Source: Helicostylum pulchrum
Lineage: Eukaryota > Mucoromycota > Mucoromycetes > Mucorales > Mucoraceae
Direction: 5' to 3'
NCBI GenBank assembly: GCA_025677825.1
Contig: JAIXMO010000092.1
Coordinates: 1 to 61,978, forward strand
Length of the DNA stretch: 61,978 nt
The position numbers and the translations under genes were made by a program. The notes under the pieces were generated by a model that saw only the letters and a program-made list of their open reading frames with translations, had not been told where the DNA came from and searched no databases. Within the stretch, counting starts at the first letter, position 1; each line of letters begins with the position of its first letter. Below are positions 46,098 to 57,678 of this stretch, piece after piece.

Positions 46098-46579
46098 AAT
46101 AATCAGGCTTTAACTATAGGATCGTGTAAAATTGATTGTGAGATGCTCTATGCGAATAAGAACTAAAACTTGTGTTTTTATAATGTAAGTTTTACACAAA
46201 AAAAAATAAGATCTATCAAATAATCCATTGTATAAGAGTGATGCAAGAAAACAGGTGGCAAGGAGCAGTACTGAGGGTTTAAGTTTATAGCGTAAAAAGA
46301 AAAAGAAGGTAATTTCAATTTATTGTAAGAGATAATAACTTTGTATCAGAGAGGTATAAGAAAATTAACAAAAATAGAGTATCCAAGTGACTTGGAGCAA
46401 ATCCCATCAAAAATATTTAGAATCCAAAATGTTGGACCATCAGAAGTAATCAGCAAATAACAAATTGAATCGGGAACCACAATCAGTTGTCTTAGAGCCG
46501 AAGAGAATACCATAAACGAAAGTTAACCGCAAAGCAATAAGAGTAAGAACAGCCATGTCAAGTAGCCCATCTTCCCATA

Positions 46580-46859
46580 AATACCTTCTGCGCAACCCAA
46601 GCTAAATCGAGCAACTCAAATATGGAAACAAGAAATAGCCCGTGACGCGGGGGGGCCGCCCCACTAGTCACCTCTTGAAAAAGGCTTTACATTATGGAAG
46701 ATCCTACGAAAAAAAAAAAAAAAGTGAGTCAAGACAAACCAACATGAATACCTTCTGCGCAACCCAAGCTAAATCGAGCAACTCAAATATGGAAACAAGA
46801 AATAGCCCGTGACGCGGGGGGGCCGCCCCACTAGTCACCTCTTGAAAAAGGCTTTACAT
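46580..46859. repeat. Perfect 113-bp direct duplication with a 54-bp spacer
   Basis: 46580-46692 and 46747-46859 read identically, each starting AATACCTTCTGCGCAACCCA. Each contains a G7 run followed by CCGCCCC, giving a GC-rich hairpin core unusual for this window. An A16 run lies in the spacer. Identity without any visible change implies a recent event. It lies about 160 bp upstream of the LINE tail and may belong to that element. Confidence 0.9.
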
Positions 46860-47019
46860 CATGAAGGAAGGTCTTAATGATGTACGTTCAATTCTTTATA
46901 CCTGAATGACTATTAAACAGGAGAAAAAAAGGGAGGGAAAAAAATGACGCACACTGTGCTTACGAGTTTATATTTCTATCGTAGCAGTCACTATTTTTTT
47001 TAAAGAAAATTGTTTTTGG

Positions 47020-47570
47020 CAAATAACCACATTAAAGTTGAAGCCCGATCACACTGGTATCGTGTTCAAAAAACTACCTATAGGCCCTTTTTTACAAAAA
47101 ATTGGTACCATTACTAGCCCACACTGTCGTCTCTGTCATGCTGATAATGAAAGCTTGGATCACTTTCTTGTCGATTGTCCAAAAAAGAAATATATCTGGC
47201 ATTTAGCCTTGAAACATCATTTCCCGACCTACGAATTTACTGATGAACAGATTAAACAAGCACTGTAGCCTACGCACTCCATTTCACGAACACTCTGATC
47301 AAGTCCAACCTTTCCTTGTACTTATATCCATGACACAATATTTCATTTGGTGTTCCTTCTAGAATATGGCCCTTAATGACGAAATATTTAATCCTGAATC
47401 AATCATCAAAAAACTCAACCGTCATATCCCTATTCTATTAAATAGAATTCCGGATCTTGACTAACCTCTTAGTATCCCATCTAGCAATTTTTTTCTTTTA
47501 TTTTAATTTTAAAAATCACGTCACACCCCTACGAGTATGTGTGACCATCAAGTTAATAAAAAAAAATTTA
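47020..47570 (+). mobile_element. 5'-truncated LINE (non-LTR retrotransposon) tail
   Basis: The frame near 47038-47268 reads KPDHTGIVFKKLPIGPF, then HCRLCHADNESLDHFLVDCP and KKKYIWHLALKHHF. The C-x2-C...H...C pattern followed by a Trp is the zinc-binding tail domain that follows the reverse transcriptase in fungal LINEs. The frame then decays. The 3' end carries a GTCACAC/GTGTGAC hairpin (47520-47545) and finishes in GTTAATA plus an A9 run, as expected for a LINE 3' end. The reverse transcriptase itself is absent, so this is a dead, 5'-truncated insertion. Confidence 0.7.
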
Positions 47571-48112
47571 ATTTACAAAACATTAAAGTTGATTTTGCTC
47601 ATCAATACATCTAAAATTGCAGAGATTTAGGTTAATTAATAGCAAAGATATTATCCAGAAGAATTTAACAATGCTGAAAGTGTTATGGATATAGAGAATG
47701 ATGTATTAAAAGTGAAGAAAAAGACTGCTTCAGACAATGAATAAATTGTTCAGGGTGACGAAGCTTTGGAAGTGTATCATACTGGCGTGAATATCGATCT
47801 ATTTTCAACCATCCTGAAATTTGTAAAGAAGGAAAAGAAATAGCCCGTATCAAGCACAAAGACAAGCCAATTGATTTATTTATTAGCCTGATCCCCATTC
47901 AATCTGAAATCTGCACTGGAACCAGGCTCCATATGTGTTTAAAAACGGATTTACATTCAATATAAGTATCACTCGTAACAAAGGATGAACTAAGAAAGGT
48001 AAACCTGTCAAGTGCTTCAAATACATAAGACAAATAGTGGTCAAGATAGCAAAGTTAATCAAAATCAAGTCACTCCTACTGTGGTTGGTAATACACATAG
48101 AAGACGTAAGGT
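47571..48112 (+). pseudogene. Decayed coding remnant
   Basis: Coding-like pieces on the plus strand in different frames include EFNNAESVMDIENDVLKVKK (near 47660), YWREYRSIFNHPEICKEGKE then IARIKHKDKPIDLFI (near 47785-47890), and TNSGQDSKVNQNQVTPTVVG then NTHRRRK ending at a GTAAAA near 48112. Stops separate them. It may be an old gene or element body. Whether the last piece splices to the F-box-like gene downstream is open. Confidence 0.3.
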
Positions 48113-48216
48113 AAAAAAAAAAAAAAATTCACTTTTTTAAAATTGCTATTACTTTTTTAAAAAAGCACAAACCTAATTGTTAATACTCTTTCTTGTAGAA
48201 AAACTACTTGGTTATC

Positions 48217-49854
48217 ATGGAAAATTTGCCTCGAGAAGTATTAGAGGAGATACTAAAGGATTCTACACTTTTTACGCGTTTTACTGTTGCAACATTGTCA
48301 AAAAACCTATATGAAAAAGTTAGACACATTCCATTAAAATGGTCGCATAATATAAATTCGAAGGACGGTTCTGGATCTATTGGGTCATTTTTTTTCGCTT
48401 CAGTGAACCACATAAATATACTTGTTGATGATGCTCCATTTGATTATAATAATTTGAAGAAAATGCTTGACGTTTTCTACTGCGTACAATCTGTAACAAT
48501 GAAAGGTTACTTGAACCAAACAACCGCCAGAAAAATTATCACGTGTTTACCGATGTCACCATCATCAGTAAAGTTAAAATTATATTGCAACGCAGATGTT
48601 GGGTCCTTGTTTAAAAATGCTTTACATCAAAATAGTAGAAGACCAATTGTTGTTAGAGACAATGAGTCGCAAAGGTAAAAAGAATCAAATCATTTTTACT
48701 GCATTAATATATGAATACCAATTTTTCTTGCGCTAATTAGGAAGAAACGAAAGAGTGAACCACCTACTACAATCGAAACTCCCTCTCCTCTAAAAAAGGC
48801 TTTACGTCCTCTAAAAGTGGCATATGAGACAAGTAAAGCGGAATTGTGCAAAACGATGCACATTGCTACAAGGCCAGGTGTTAAGGTCCCTTCTCCTCTT
48901 ACATGTAATAGCTTAACAAGTAGTCGATATATCAAGCTTACGAGTGAGAGTTTAAGAGACATTGAATTAAGTGATGAATTTAATTTAGACGAATTAAATA
49001 CAGTAGCTACAAAACTTTCCTCATATTTGATTGAAGCCATAGTACAATTTGACGAGCAATGGTTTTTTATTACAGAGTATGAGATGTATATTCGTAATCG
49101 TAGTCAACTTGATGATTGTGCTCAGGAGTCATGGTGGCTAATGTACCCTGGGGAACTCGAAGCCTACATTGTGAAGAAGAACGAGAAAAAAAACTCTTGG
49201 TTTGAAATCAGTTTGTTCTGGGATAGGATCGAATTTCTTGTCTCAGGTGGTATACGCGGTAACCATTCTGATGGTTCTGTTACCCCTTTCCTAGGATCAG
49301 CGCATCAGTCTTTGGGACCTTTCAATATAAGGACGAACACCAGAACAACAAACGTATTAGTTCGTGAAGAAGCAGCTACCGTTACCCAAACCACCCGCAG
49401 ATTAAGGCAGTACAAAAAAATGGCCGCATATCAGAAGTGGCTGTTCCGTTCCTCAAGATTCGTCAGAAAAGGTTTTTGTACAACTGTTCCGTTAGAAGTA
49501 TATTGCAACTCGGCTAAGACCAACATGGCTTCGGTGGCGTCGTTTTTACTAAAAAAAATCGTTGAAAAAAAGTTTGTAGAAGAAGACATCAAATATACGT
49601 TGAAGCTATTATATACAAATATTTTTCGTCGTGAGCAACAAAATATCTCTCTCAATACATTTAAAAATGACTGTCAACAAGTAAAACTTACCGCGAATCA
49701 ACAATCTATTGTTAAATGTTTTATTCATTTGGCGGAAGGAAACATGAATAAATTGACAGGTGATGATATTTTATCCGTTTACAAAGGAACTCTGGCAAAT
49801 TTTTGTAAAAATGAAGATGACAAAAAGCTCCGTAAAAATGTTCATTTGTTGTGA
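48217..49854 (+). CDS. Large unknown protein with F-box-like N-terminus
   Basis: Two exons (48217-48674 and 48741-49854) join in frame to give 523 aa with no internal stop. The first 35 residues (MENLPREVLEEILKDSTLFT ... LSKNLYEKV) look like an F-box, the module that links substrates to SCF ubiquitin ligases. The remainder is not recognisable: a basic linker (RKKRKSEPPTTIETPSPLKK), a central region with Trp-rich patches (QFDEQWFFITEYEMYIR, CAQESWWLMYPGELEAYI), a Thr/Arg-rich part, and a helical C-terminus. Unlike most unknown genes here it is intact. The start was chosen as the first ATG before the F-box-like motif. Confidence 0.6.
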
Positions 49855-49974
49855 ATAATATATTATACGTTTACATGTTACTTTATTTATGCTTCTATTA
49901 CTCTCTCTTCAATTTCAACATTGACAATATGCAAGTTAAAAAAATACCCTTTTAAAAATAAATAAATCTCACGT

Positions 49975-50400
49975 ACTTATAACAATAGTATCATTTTCCA
50001 AGTTATCTGGGGATAATTTCTTGTAGTATGACATCGTATTTTCATCTGTCATGACCGTTTGAAAACAATAGCTTTGACTGTACACTTGCTGTAAAGTACC
50101 AGTTTGAAAACGCCTACTGAGATATTGTTCAATATTTGGTCGTAGAAAATAATTCTCTGATAAAACCAAACATTCCGTTTCAATAATATCGCCCCAAAGT
50201 AAGTTAATTTTTGATATGCTGAAAAGTTCTTCAAGAATACGAGCCCAGAACTTGACCTTCTTCCTTTTCCTTCTCTTCTTCTTCATCGACTTCAACTTCA
50301 AACTTCATCTCGACTTTTGGAAAGAAGTGAAGGTGATAGGCAAAAAAAACTTGAGCAGTTCTCTTAACAGCACTCTTTAAAACAATCTATAAGAATTGTT
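49975..50400 (-). CDS. Unknown gene fragment
   Basis: Reading leftwards, IVLKSAVKRTAQVFFAYHLH then FFPKVEMKFEVEVDEEEE (50395-50270) changes frame near the GAAGAAGG run around 50262 to KVKFWARILEELFSISKINL, LWGDIIETECLVLSENYFLR and QYLSRRFQTGTLQQVYSQSY, ending about 49975. Both halves look coding and must belong together, but the shift has no obvious splice sites. It is probably another lineage-specific gene, partly decayed; function unknown. Confidence 0.35.
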
Positions 50401-50825
50401 TTATGTTTAAAAAGGTTTGCCGTCGTGTTTTATCAAAAAGAAAAAAAGGGGGGAAAGTTGAAGGTTTAAAAGTAGATGCACTCTATCATTTTTCAAAAGT
50501 ACCCTGATGATTTTTTTTTCTTTGTTACTATTTATTCTACGCTTCATCTCCTGTCATAATGACAAGTTATTAAACTGCGCGTTTTTAAACAAAAATATTT
50601 TGCAACTTACTTCATGAAATGGGGTAGCTGACCTCATATTCCCACTTGCATAAGTAGAGTCCAGAGTGATTCATCTTTTATGTCACACTTTATTTCGGTG
50701 ATATTAGGACAGTGTTGTATAACTGTCTCCAATATAAAAAAATCCGTCATCTGTCCCGTCCTCGAATACGTCTGAAAGTTCGGTAATATTGAGGTATTTA
50801 CCTAACTAGCCGCGTACATCTACCA

Positions 50826-50885
50826 GCCCTTTGGGGGCCCTCTGGGAGGGCTGCTGCTGCTGGATTTTTTTTTTTTTTTTTTGAA
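50826..50885. repeat. GC-rich hairpin next to a T run
   Basis: AGCCCT (50826) pairs with AGGGCT (50848) around a GGGGGCCC core; a CTG triplet run and a T18 run follow. It stands out in AT-rich DNA. A dispersed-repeat block in inverted form (GTTCTATTTACACGCTCAGA) lies near 50930. Confidence 0.5.
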
Positions 50886-51281
50886 TTGTATTGCTATATA
50901 ATATTATATGGCGAATCTTTTAATGCACGTTCTATTTACACGCTCAGAAAGAGATTGCAGTGTATTATCTTTATAAAGCATTTTTTAAAAAAAAAGCAAT
51001 TCGATATCTATAGGCTATCATAGTCGTGGTGAACCATATTTGAGAGCTCATAATAAGTGCTCCGATGCACGGCTGTCACCAGAAGAAGAACAGTATCCTT
51101 TTATACGGACGTAAAAAAGAAAACAAAAGCACTAGAAAAAAAGCGGAATAATCAATATAAGATATAAAGATGTACATGAGAAAAATATAATACTTACGGG
51201 TATATACAGTAAAAACGAAAAAGAGAAAGAAAAGTGATTATTAATCATAAAAAAAAGATTGATTTTATTGCGTATTGCTTA

Positions 51282-51330
51282 TGATAAAATATGCAGTCTA
51301 CATTTGTTCACGCGATATATTTAATTATGA
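51282..51330. repeat. Dispersed degenerate repeat, short copy
   Basis: TGATAAAATATGCAGTCTAC, then TTTGTTCACGCGATATATTT, follow the same layout as the copies at 7615 and 27143. It is only the left part of the unit. Confidence 0.35.
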
Positions 51331-51629
51331 ATCTGTTTCGAATACGAAAAATTAATATTTTCAAAGGACTTTTCTTATCGATTTTTATTTTTTTTACTTT
51401 CATCAATAGCGCAATAATGTTCTTAATAAAAATACCAAGTTTAAAGAGGATTGAATCATCCAAAAAAAAAAATTAACAACTTTTAAAAAATAAAAATATC
51501 AGCGTTTTTTCTTGTACGACACAGGAGTAAAATTAACTACCCATTTTATCAGCGTAAGCTGTATTTATATCTTTTTTTTTTTTTTGGAATAAATAGATAA
51601 ATCATCTTTCTTTCTCTTTCCCTTTACAA

Positions 51630-52190
51630 TGCATACTATCGGTAATTTTTTTATATATTTACCTTCTAAAGGAGCTCATATTTATTCTTCTGCATTTTTT
51701 TTTTAGCATTTCTGTCTGTACAAAAGGATATGGCTCCTCATAAAGCAACTGTCAGACATAAGTTAGCAGCTGAAGACAATCGCCCAAGAAACACCAGTAG
51801 ACTAAGAAATACCCGGTACGCTACTTTTTTCGTCCCTTATCATAAAGGTACGTGTACTTCAAAAAATGACACATATTCTCTTTCTGTTTCATTCTAATCC
51901 AGACGCACCTTACGGATACTATAGTTATCAATATGCCTCATTTATTACTTGATTTGTTTACATGGCACAATCGCTCTAACTACGACAGCGGTGTAGAAAT
52001 TTACATCAAGTTGAAAACAGAGAGAGGATCAAGATATTATTATTGCAATAGATACGGGTTGATTCAAGTCGATGAAAGTCGTTACATCTTATCAAAACGA
52101 GATGCTCGATTTGATATAAATTGCAAAGATATCAAGGAATTTAAAATAATAAAAGACTATGGCGGTCATCATTATAGCTGGATTTTTTAA
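51630..52190 (+). CDS. Possible small multi-exon gene
   Basis: A pyrimidine-rich leader ends in an ATG at 51630 (MHTI, then GTAATT). A T-rich acceptor leads to AFLSVQKDMAPHKATVRHKL and EDNRPRNTSRLRNTR (51706-51815). The next open frame (51933-52190) reads MPHLLLDLFTWHNRSNYDSG ... YYYCNRYGLIQVDESRYIL and ends HHYSWIF. The layout (tiny first exon, short intron) resembles the duplicated fragment at 15.3/37.8 kb. I could not find a splice choice that joins the second and third pieces in frame with confidence. Function unknown. Confidence 0.35.
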
Positions 52191-52425
52191 TCAATTCAAT
52201 TACTGTCAAATCATTAGCAGCACATGATGATTACAAATCCACAAACTTTAATGCAGCCTTTTTTAATAAAATAAAAGATTCCATATCGTCTTTCTTTCTT
52301 TCTTTTTTATAGTTACGTATTATTACTTACTATTTTAACTGAAAATAAAATTTCGCATTGTAACATAATTTAGAGAGAATTAAAGTATTAAATGCTAGAG
52401 CCGATGTTTATTTTTAAAGTTAACT

Positions 52426-53085
52426 TCAAACTAGCATACGTGAAGGATATTCGTCCACTATCTTTGGAATTTTTTGCATGCTAACATGATCGACCAAAAG
52501 TCTTTCTAGTGCTTGCGTTTCGTTAGCAATAGGACAAGTCATCCAGAATGTATTGTAATACGGGAAAAAGCCATCATTTACAATATCTAGCTCAAACTCT
52601 CGTTTATAGGTGATAACGACACGCTGATGATCTTAAAAACGAAAGACGAACAAGTGGCTTGCCTTTTCTACACACAAGTGACAGAGTACATACATACGAA
52701 ATAATTTGATATCCAAATTGTAATGCTATACGAATAGTTGGGAAACTAAGTAAAATACAATTATCTAAAACAATTTCATAAATATACAAATATAAGAATA
52801 TAAAAATATATAAAATATAAACATAAGATCTTGTATCTTTACCACCCGTGGCTTTGTAAACATCCGTACATGTTTTATGAGTGAATATTAAAATACATCT
52901 TGTGTAAATATTTTTGGCGGTATCCACAAAGAACATACGATTATATTTTGTAGTCGTTTGTTGAGCTATCACTCTCCAGACTAATTCATTATAATAAGGC
53001 AAAGCAGATTTTGTTATTACAAACGGGTTTTGTCTTGATTTATATTCTAAGAGAGCCTTATAGGAAGATTGAAGGACTTTTCTCT
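52426..53085 (-). CDS. Unknown three-exon gene, start unclear
   Basis: From right to left: ALLEYKSRQNPFVITKSALP then YYNELVWRVIAQQ and FVDTAKNIYTRCILIFTHKT (to a GTAAAG near 52848), then DNCILLSFPTIRIALQFGYQ (from 52769), then HQRVVITYKREFELDIVNDG, FFPYYNTFWMTCPIANETQA and LERLLVDHVSMQKIPKIVDE, stop at 52426. The introns are GT-AG and keep the frame if the second donor is the GTACTC near 52690. The mixed hydrophobic and acidic pattern is protein-like. The 5' end is not clear. I do not recognise the family. Confidence 0.4.
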
Positions 53086-53379
53086 TAGGAGCTCAACACA
53101 ATAATCGCCATAGTTTTATTTAATTATAGTCGATACAATCTCATGAACCTCAAGGTCATCAATAATTCAATTAAATGTCTCCAGTTGTCCATTCTAGTAT
53201 AAAATTAGTTGAAACTAACTGTGAGTAGAGATCGTTTTGAGATGGAATACATTTAAAAACTGATTACAGTAGCTAATTAATGGAGTCCAGTCATCAAAAA
53301 CATAGTTTCTTTAGAAAAAAAAAGACAAGTCCAAAGTAAAAAGTAGATGTTTTATTAGTTAATATTGAAAAACTAGACT

Positions 53380-53645
53380 TCTCTTAGTTCTCAAAGGAAA
53401 GTTCCTTTGATTAACAGAATCAACCACGGGAAGGTGGAAGTCCATCTGAATCCAAAAAAGTGAGTATCAAGTCCAGCACTCCATTGTACCCTATTACAGG
53501 ACCAATGGCTCATAAACAATGATTCTTGCAAAGCCTCTTATGAAGCAAAGCTCAGACAAGCGCCTACACTTACCGCGGGCCACGGAGCTAACCCCATCAC
53601 ATGTGCAGCAAGGCGACATCTCCCGTAAAGAGAAAAATCAAAACA
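53380..53645. other. GC-richer island without open frame
   Basis: This stretch is clearly richer in G and C than its surroundings. It begins with a perfect 8-bp stem (TCAAAGGA, loop AAGT, TCCTTTGA) and contains CCGCGGGCCACGGAGC near 53575. No frame stays open on either strand. It could be a non-coding RNA, a mobile-element fragment or an old gene. Confidence 0.35.
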
Positions 53646-53819
53646 AAAAAAACAAAAAACTGCTTTTTATACACCCGGCCATATTTTCAAAAAGCTAACT
53701 TGCCTTTTTTGTTGGGCAGTCCTAAAAAAAAGCACTAAATAAATAACAGATGAATAGATAAAACAAAGAACAAGTAAAACATGTAAGAGAATAATAGAGT
53801 CAAATATTGTAATCCTTCA

Positions 53820-53945
53820 AAAGCAATTGACAGAAGGCCTCTCAAGAGCAACTGTTGTAAGGCCAGTACATGGTAGACCAGTCTTAACTGTAGATCATGC
53901 CGATAAAAAAACCAAGCGGGATATACTTTTTATGCAGATTTTATA
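53820..53945 (+). mobile_element. Possible Tc1/mariner-type helix-turn-helix remnant
   Basis: A short frame reads KQLTEGLSRATVVRPVHGRP then VLTVDHADKKTKRDI. The pattern (helix, SRATV recognition helix, GRP hook, LT) resembles the paired DNA-binding region of Tc1-type transposases. It ends in a stop and no DDE domain follows. Low confidence. From 53946 to 54887 I see no supported gene. Confidence 0.25.
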
Positions 53946-54887
53946 AACACAAAATATATGGAGGATATTAAACTCAATTATGCCATTATGACATCTCCTT
54001 TAGATCCTAATTTTGAGGTATATGTCTTCTATGGTATTTCTGGTAGCTTCGCCATTGACAGTTTGGAAAAAAATCGTCTTGAAAAAAAAAGCAGCCTTTT
54101 TCGTCTAAATGATAATGGCTCTTGGAACAATCGGTGAGTTTTCTCTTTATGTAGGGTAATACAATTTATTAATATTCCATTATCTCTCTGTTGGTTGGGT
54201 AAGAAGTGATACAACAATTATTTAACGACCCAAGTCTTTACTGTGGATAATGGTATGTTAAAATTTTACGCGTTTTCTCTCTCTCTTTGAACCTTGTGAC
54301 AAGTGATGATTATCACTACCAAGAAATCTTTAACATAAATCAGCCAAAATAAATTTTTTACCTACTGCAACATTCGCCAAATATGAATAAAAAGTTGTCA
54401 CCATATTTATTTATTTTCTAAAACAATATATGCAAATATGTAATAAAAAGAAAACTAAAGTAAGACAAACCCCAACCTCAGTAGCTGCTCTATTCTAAGG
54501 GAGGGCTAATGTTACTATTTTGTTGTGACAATCTCATGGTTTTTTTTTTTTCAAAACAAATTACAATCTTAAGCTGCTGTTTAAATACATGCGTTGTCAT
54601 CTGTAATACACATTGCACTCAAGTAATTCTTAAATACCCCACAAATCCTTTTTACATGATTGCATGATTTTTTAAGTTTACACATTCGGCCTTTCAATCA
54701 CACCAATATTCACGCTGAAAATACCAGTTTTACCCCCAAGGTTGGGACGCAATATAACGATCCAGCCAATAGTATAATCACATCATTCCAGTCACACGAG
54801 CGGATAATTAATCGTTGCGTACTAAATATAAAGGCCTAAGTTTTTTTTATTTAATTTCTTTTCCCTTTTTTTTTCTTGCATTATATA

Positions 54888-57453
54888 ATGGCTGTAAAAA
54901 ATTCAGATAAAGCAGTTAAGAAAACAACAAATAAAATAGGCTCTGCAGCAGACGATTCAGGGACACGCAGCCTAGATACAAAAGAGCATCGCAAGAAAAA
55001 AAACCCACTAGACATTGAATACGTTAACGAAACCCACGTTCAAGATTTCTTAAAAGCGCTAGAATACGATCCTATTAAAAGTGCTCATAATGAATCTATT
55101 GATACCTCCCACGCTGAACATATATCTGCCTGGACTGATGCTTTACCAGCCATATCCACTTCAACTCCTCGATCTGTTAAACCAATGTCAAAAAAATCAT
55201 CAAAAAAAAAGCTAATAGAACAAGAAGCTGCTAAACCAAACGGTATTTCTCATTCACTGTTACAATACCCATTAATCGTAAGTTTCTCTTTCTTTTTTCT
55301 TTTTTTGCATATTTACCCCTCACTCCCTAACTTAACTCTACGTAGTTTATTATTGGTCTCATCATGTTTTTCGAATTAATGGCTTATATTTCACTACGAT
55401 TAATTGTACGCATGTGGGAGAACCTATATAGTTGGAGAGGCCGTAAAAGAAAACTACGAACTCAACTACGTGCTTCCAAGACATACAAGGAATGGTGTGA
55501 ATCCGCTGACGCTCTTGATAAATATATGCAAAAAGATGAATGGAAAAAGACAATCCCTTACGCCTATTACGATTATAGATTATTACAAAAAGTGGTAAAA
55601 CACTTGAGGATGTATAGACAAGGAAATACTGTGGAAGACGCTACTAAATTAATGGATGTATTATACGTTTGTTTAAAACAAAATTTTGCTGGTATCGAAA
55701 ATGAAAAATTATACAGCAACACTTATTTGGGTACAAAGACTTTAATTGAAGAATACGTTGAAGAAGGTTAGTTTTTTTTTCTTGTTTGCCGTAAAGTTAC
55801 TAAAAAAACAATCCGCTGTTTACCAAAAACAGTCACTAGATCAATCGAGGCGTTAGCAAATAACGAATTTATTCCTGCTGAAGATAAACGCCTTGCATTC
55901 AAATTATATTCTAAAAACTATGGACGCACCGCATTTTGTTTATCCGGGGGTGCAGGTTTTGGGTACTATCATTTAGGCGTCATTCGCGCTTTATTAGATC
56001 GAGGCCTCTTACCATCCATTATTACTGGTACATCTGCCGGTTCATTAATGGGTGCTATTGTCTGCACACGTACCGACGAAGAACTAAACGAAATTTTAAA
56101 TCCCGAGTTAGCTAAACGAATCAATATCTGTCAAGGTACTTGGGCATCCAAGATTGCTCGTTATTTCACTACCGGTGCTATTTTCGATTCCCAAGAATGG
56201 TGCCGTGAAGCAATGTGGTTCTGTAAAGGATCTCTTACATTCAAAGAAGCGTATGAAAGAACGGGTCGTATATTTAATGTTTCCGTTATTCCATTTGATC
56301 CTCATTCTCCTCCCAAATTGTTGAATTATCTTACTGCTCCTGATTGTGTTATTTGGAGTGCTGTACTTGCCTCTGCAGCTATCCCTGGTGTAAAGTGTTA
56401 ATATTTTTTTTTACGTACAGTATATTTACCGCATTTACTCATTGCTCTTCTTATAGATCTTAAACCCTGTCGTTCTTATGCAGAAAAAACGCGGTACTGA
56501 ACACCTTATTCCTTACAACTATGGTCATAAATTTAAAGATGGTAGTTTAAGTACTGATATCCCTACACTTGCATTAAACACACAATTCAACGTAAACTAT
56601 ACCGTGGTTAGTCAAGTGAACCCTCATGTACACGTCTTCTTTTATGCAAACCAAGGTAGTCCCGGTAGACCTGTGACGCATCTTTCTGGCCGAGGCTGGC
56701 GTGGAGGATTTTTAGCCTCTACCATTGAGCAAATGTTAAAACTTGACTTGGCTAAATGGTTAAAGGTTTTAAGAAGTTTAAAACTTTTACCTAAAATTCA
56801 TGATCAAGATTGGAGTTCAATTTGGTTACAAAAGTTTGATGGAAACGTTACTATTTTGGTAAAGTAACATAAAAAAAGTGTCAATTTAAAAAAAAACTAA
56901 GTCTAACCTATTCCTTTTTTAGCCTAAATCTGATTTATCTGATTGGTTTTATACAGTTGCTGACCCAACTCCAGAAAGACTCCAGAAATTAATGATTATC
57001 GGTCAAATAAGAACATGGCCCAAGGTTTCTATGATCTCAAACCGTATGCGTATTGAATCCTCCATTGAAAAAGTACGTAGAGCACTTCGTACTCAAAAGT
57101 CAAACAGACGTATGAACAGTCTAGCCGACAACCAAGTCAATAAGCTCTCACAGCGCTTGGAAAGCCAAGACTTGGTCAACAACGTACTTCATACCAATGG
57201 CCATCATAGTGACGCTGGAAGCGGTGACGAATTAGCATTTCTATCACGTCGTCGTGTCAGTATGCCCGATGGTTCATTTCATCACATGGATGAAACTGAC
57301 TTTTTCAGAGAACAACATCGTCGTCGTAAATTCATGGCTCAATTTAATGGAAAAAATACCAATAGTAGTAACACCACTAGCCAATCTTCCTTTGTATTTG
57401 ACTCTGATTCTGATTCTCATGTTACTCCTCCCAGTTCACCAGATATTATTTAA
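54888..57453 (+). CDS. Patatin-like triacylglycerol lipase (Tgl3/4/5 type)
   Basis: This is a lipid-droplet neutral lipase. Five exons (54888-55277, 55346-55766, 55833-56389, 56457-56858, 56923-57453) give 766 aa. The first 130 residues are Lys/Ser-rich and disordered. A hydrophobic stretch (FIIGLIMFFELMAYISL) starts the lipase region. The patatin core has the oxyanion loop GGAGFGYYHLGV, the nucleophile Ser in GTSAGS and the catalytic Asp in FKDGSLSTDIP. AAIPGILNPV, typical of the yeast Tgl group, lies between. The C-terminal tail is basic then acidic and Ser-rich. The first ATG (54888) follows a T/C-rich leader. It converges with the pyrophosphatase gene. Confidence 0.93.
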
Positions 57454-57678
57454 CACCTCCCCCCACCTCACCTCACCTCATTTATTCCCACAATACCCTT
57501 CTCTCCTTTTTTTTTTTTGCGCATGCATACATTTTAAATAAATAAACGTTTTTGCATAACCGTATATCTTTTAGCGTATCGAGATTTATCATCACACTTT
57601 GTTTATTGTAATTGAATTATAGTTCAGCCTGCATACAATAAGAGTTTATGCAAAAACACAAAAACACAAAATTTGGTA

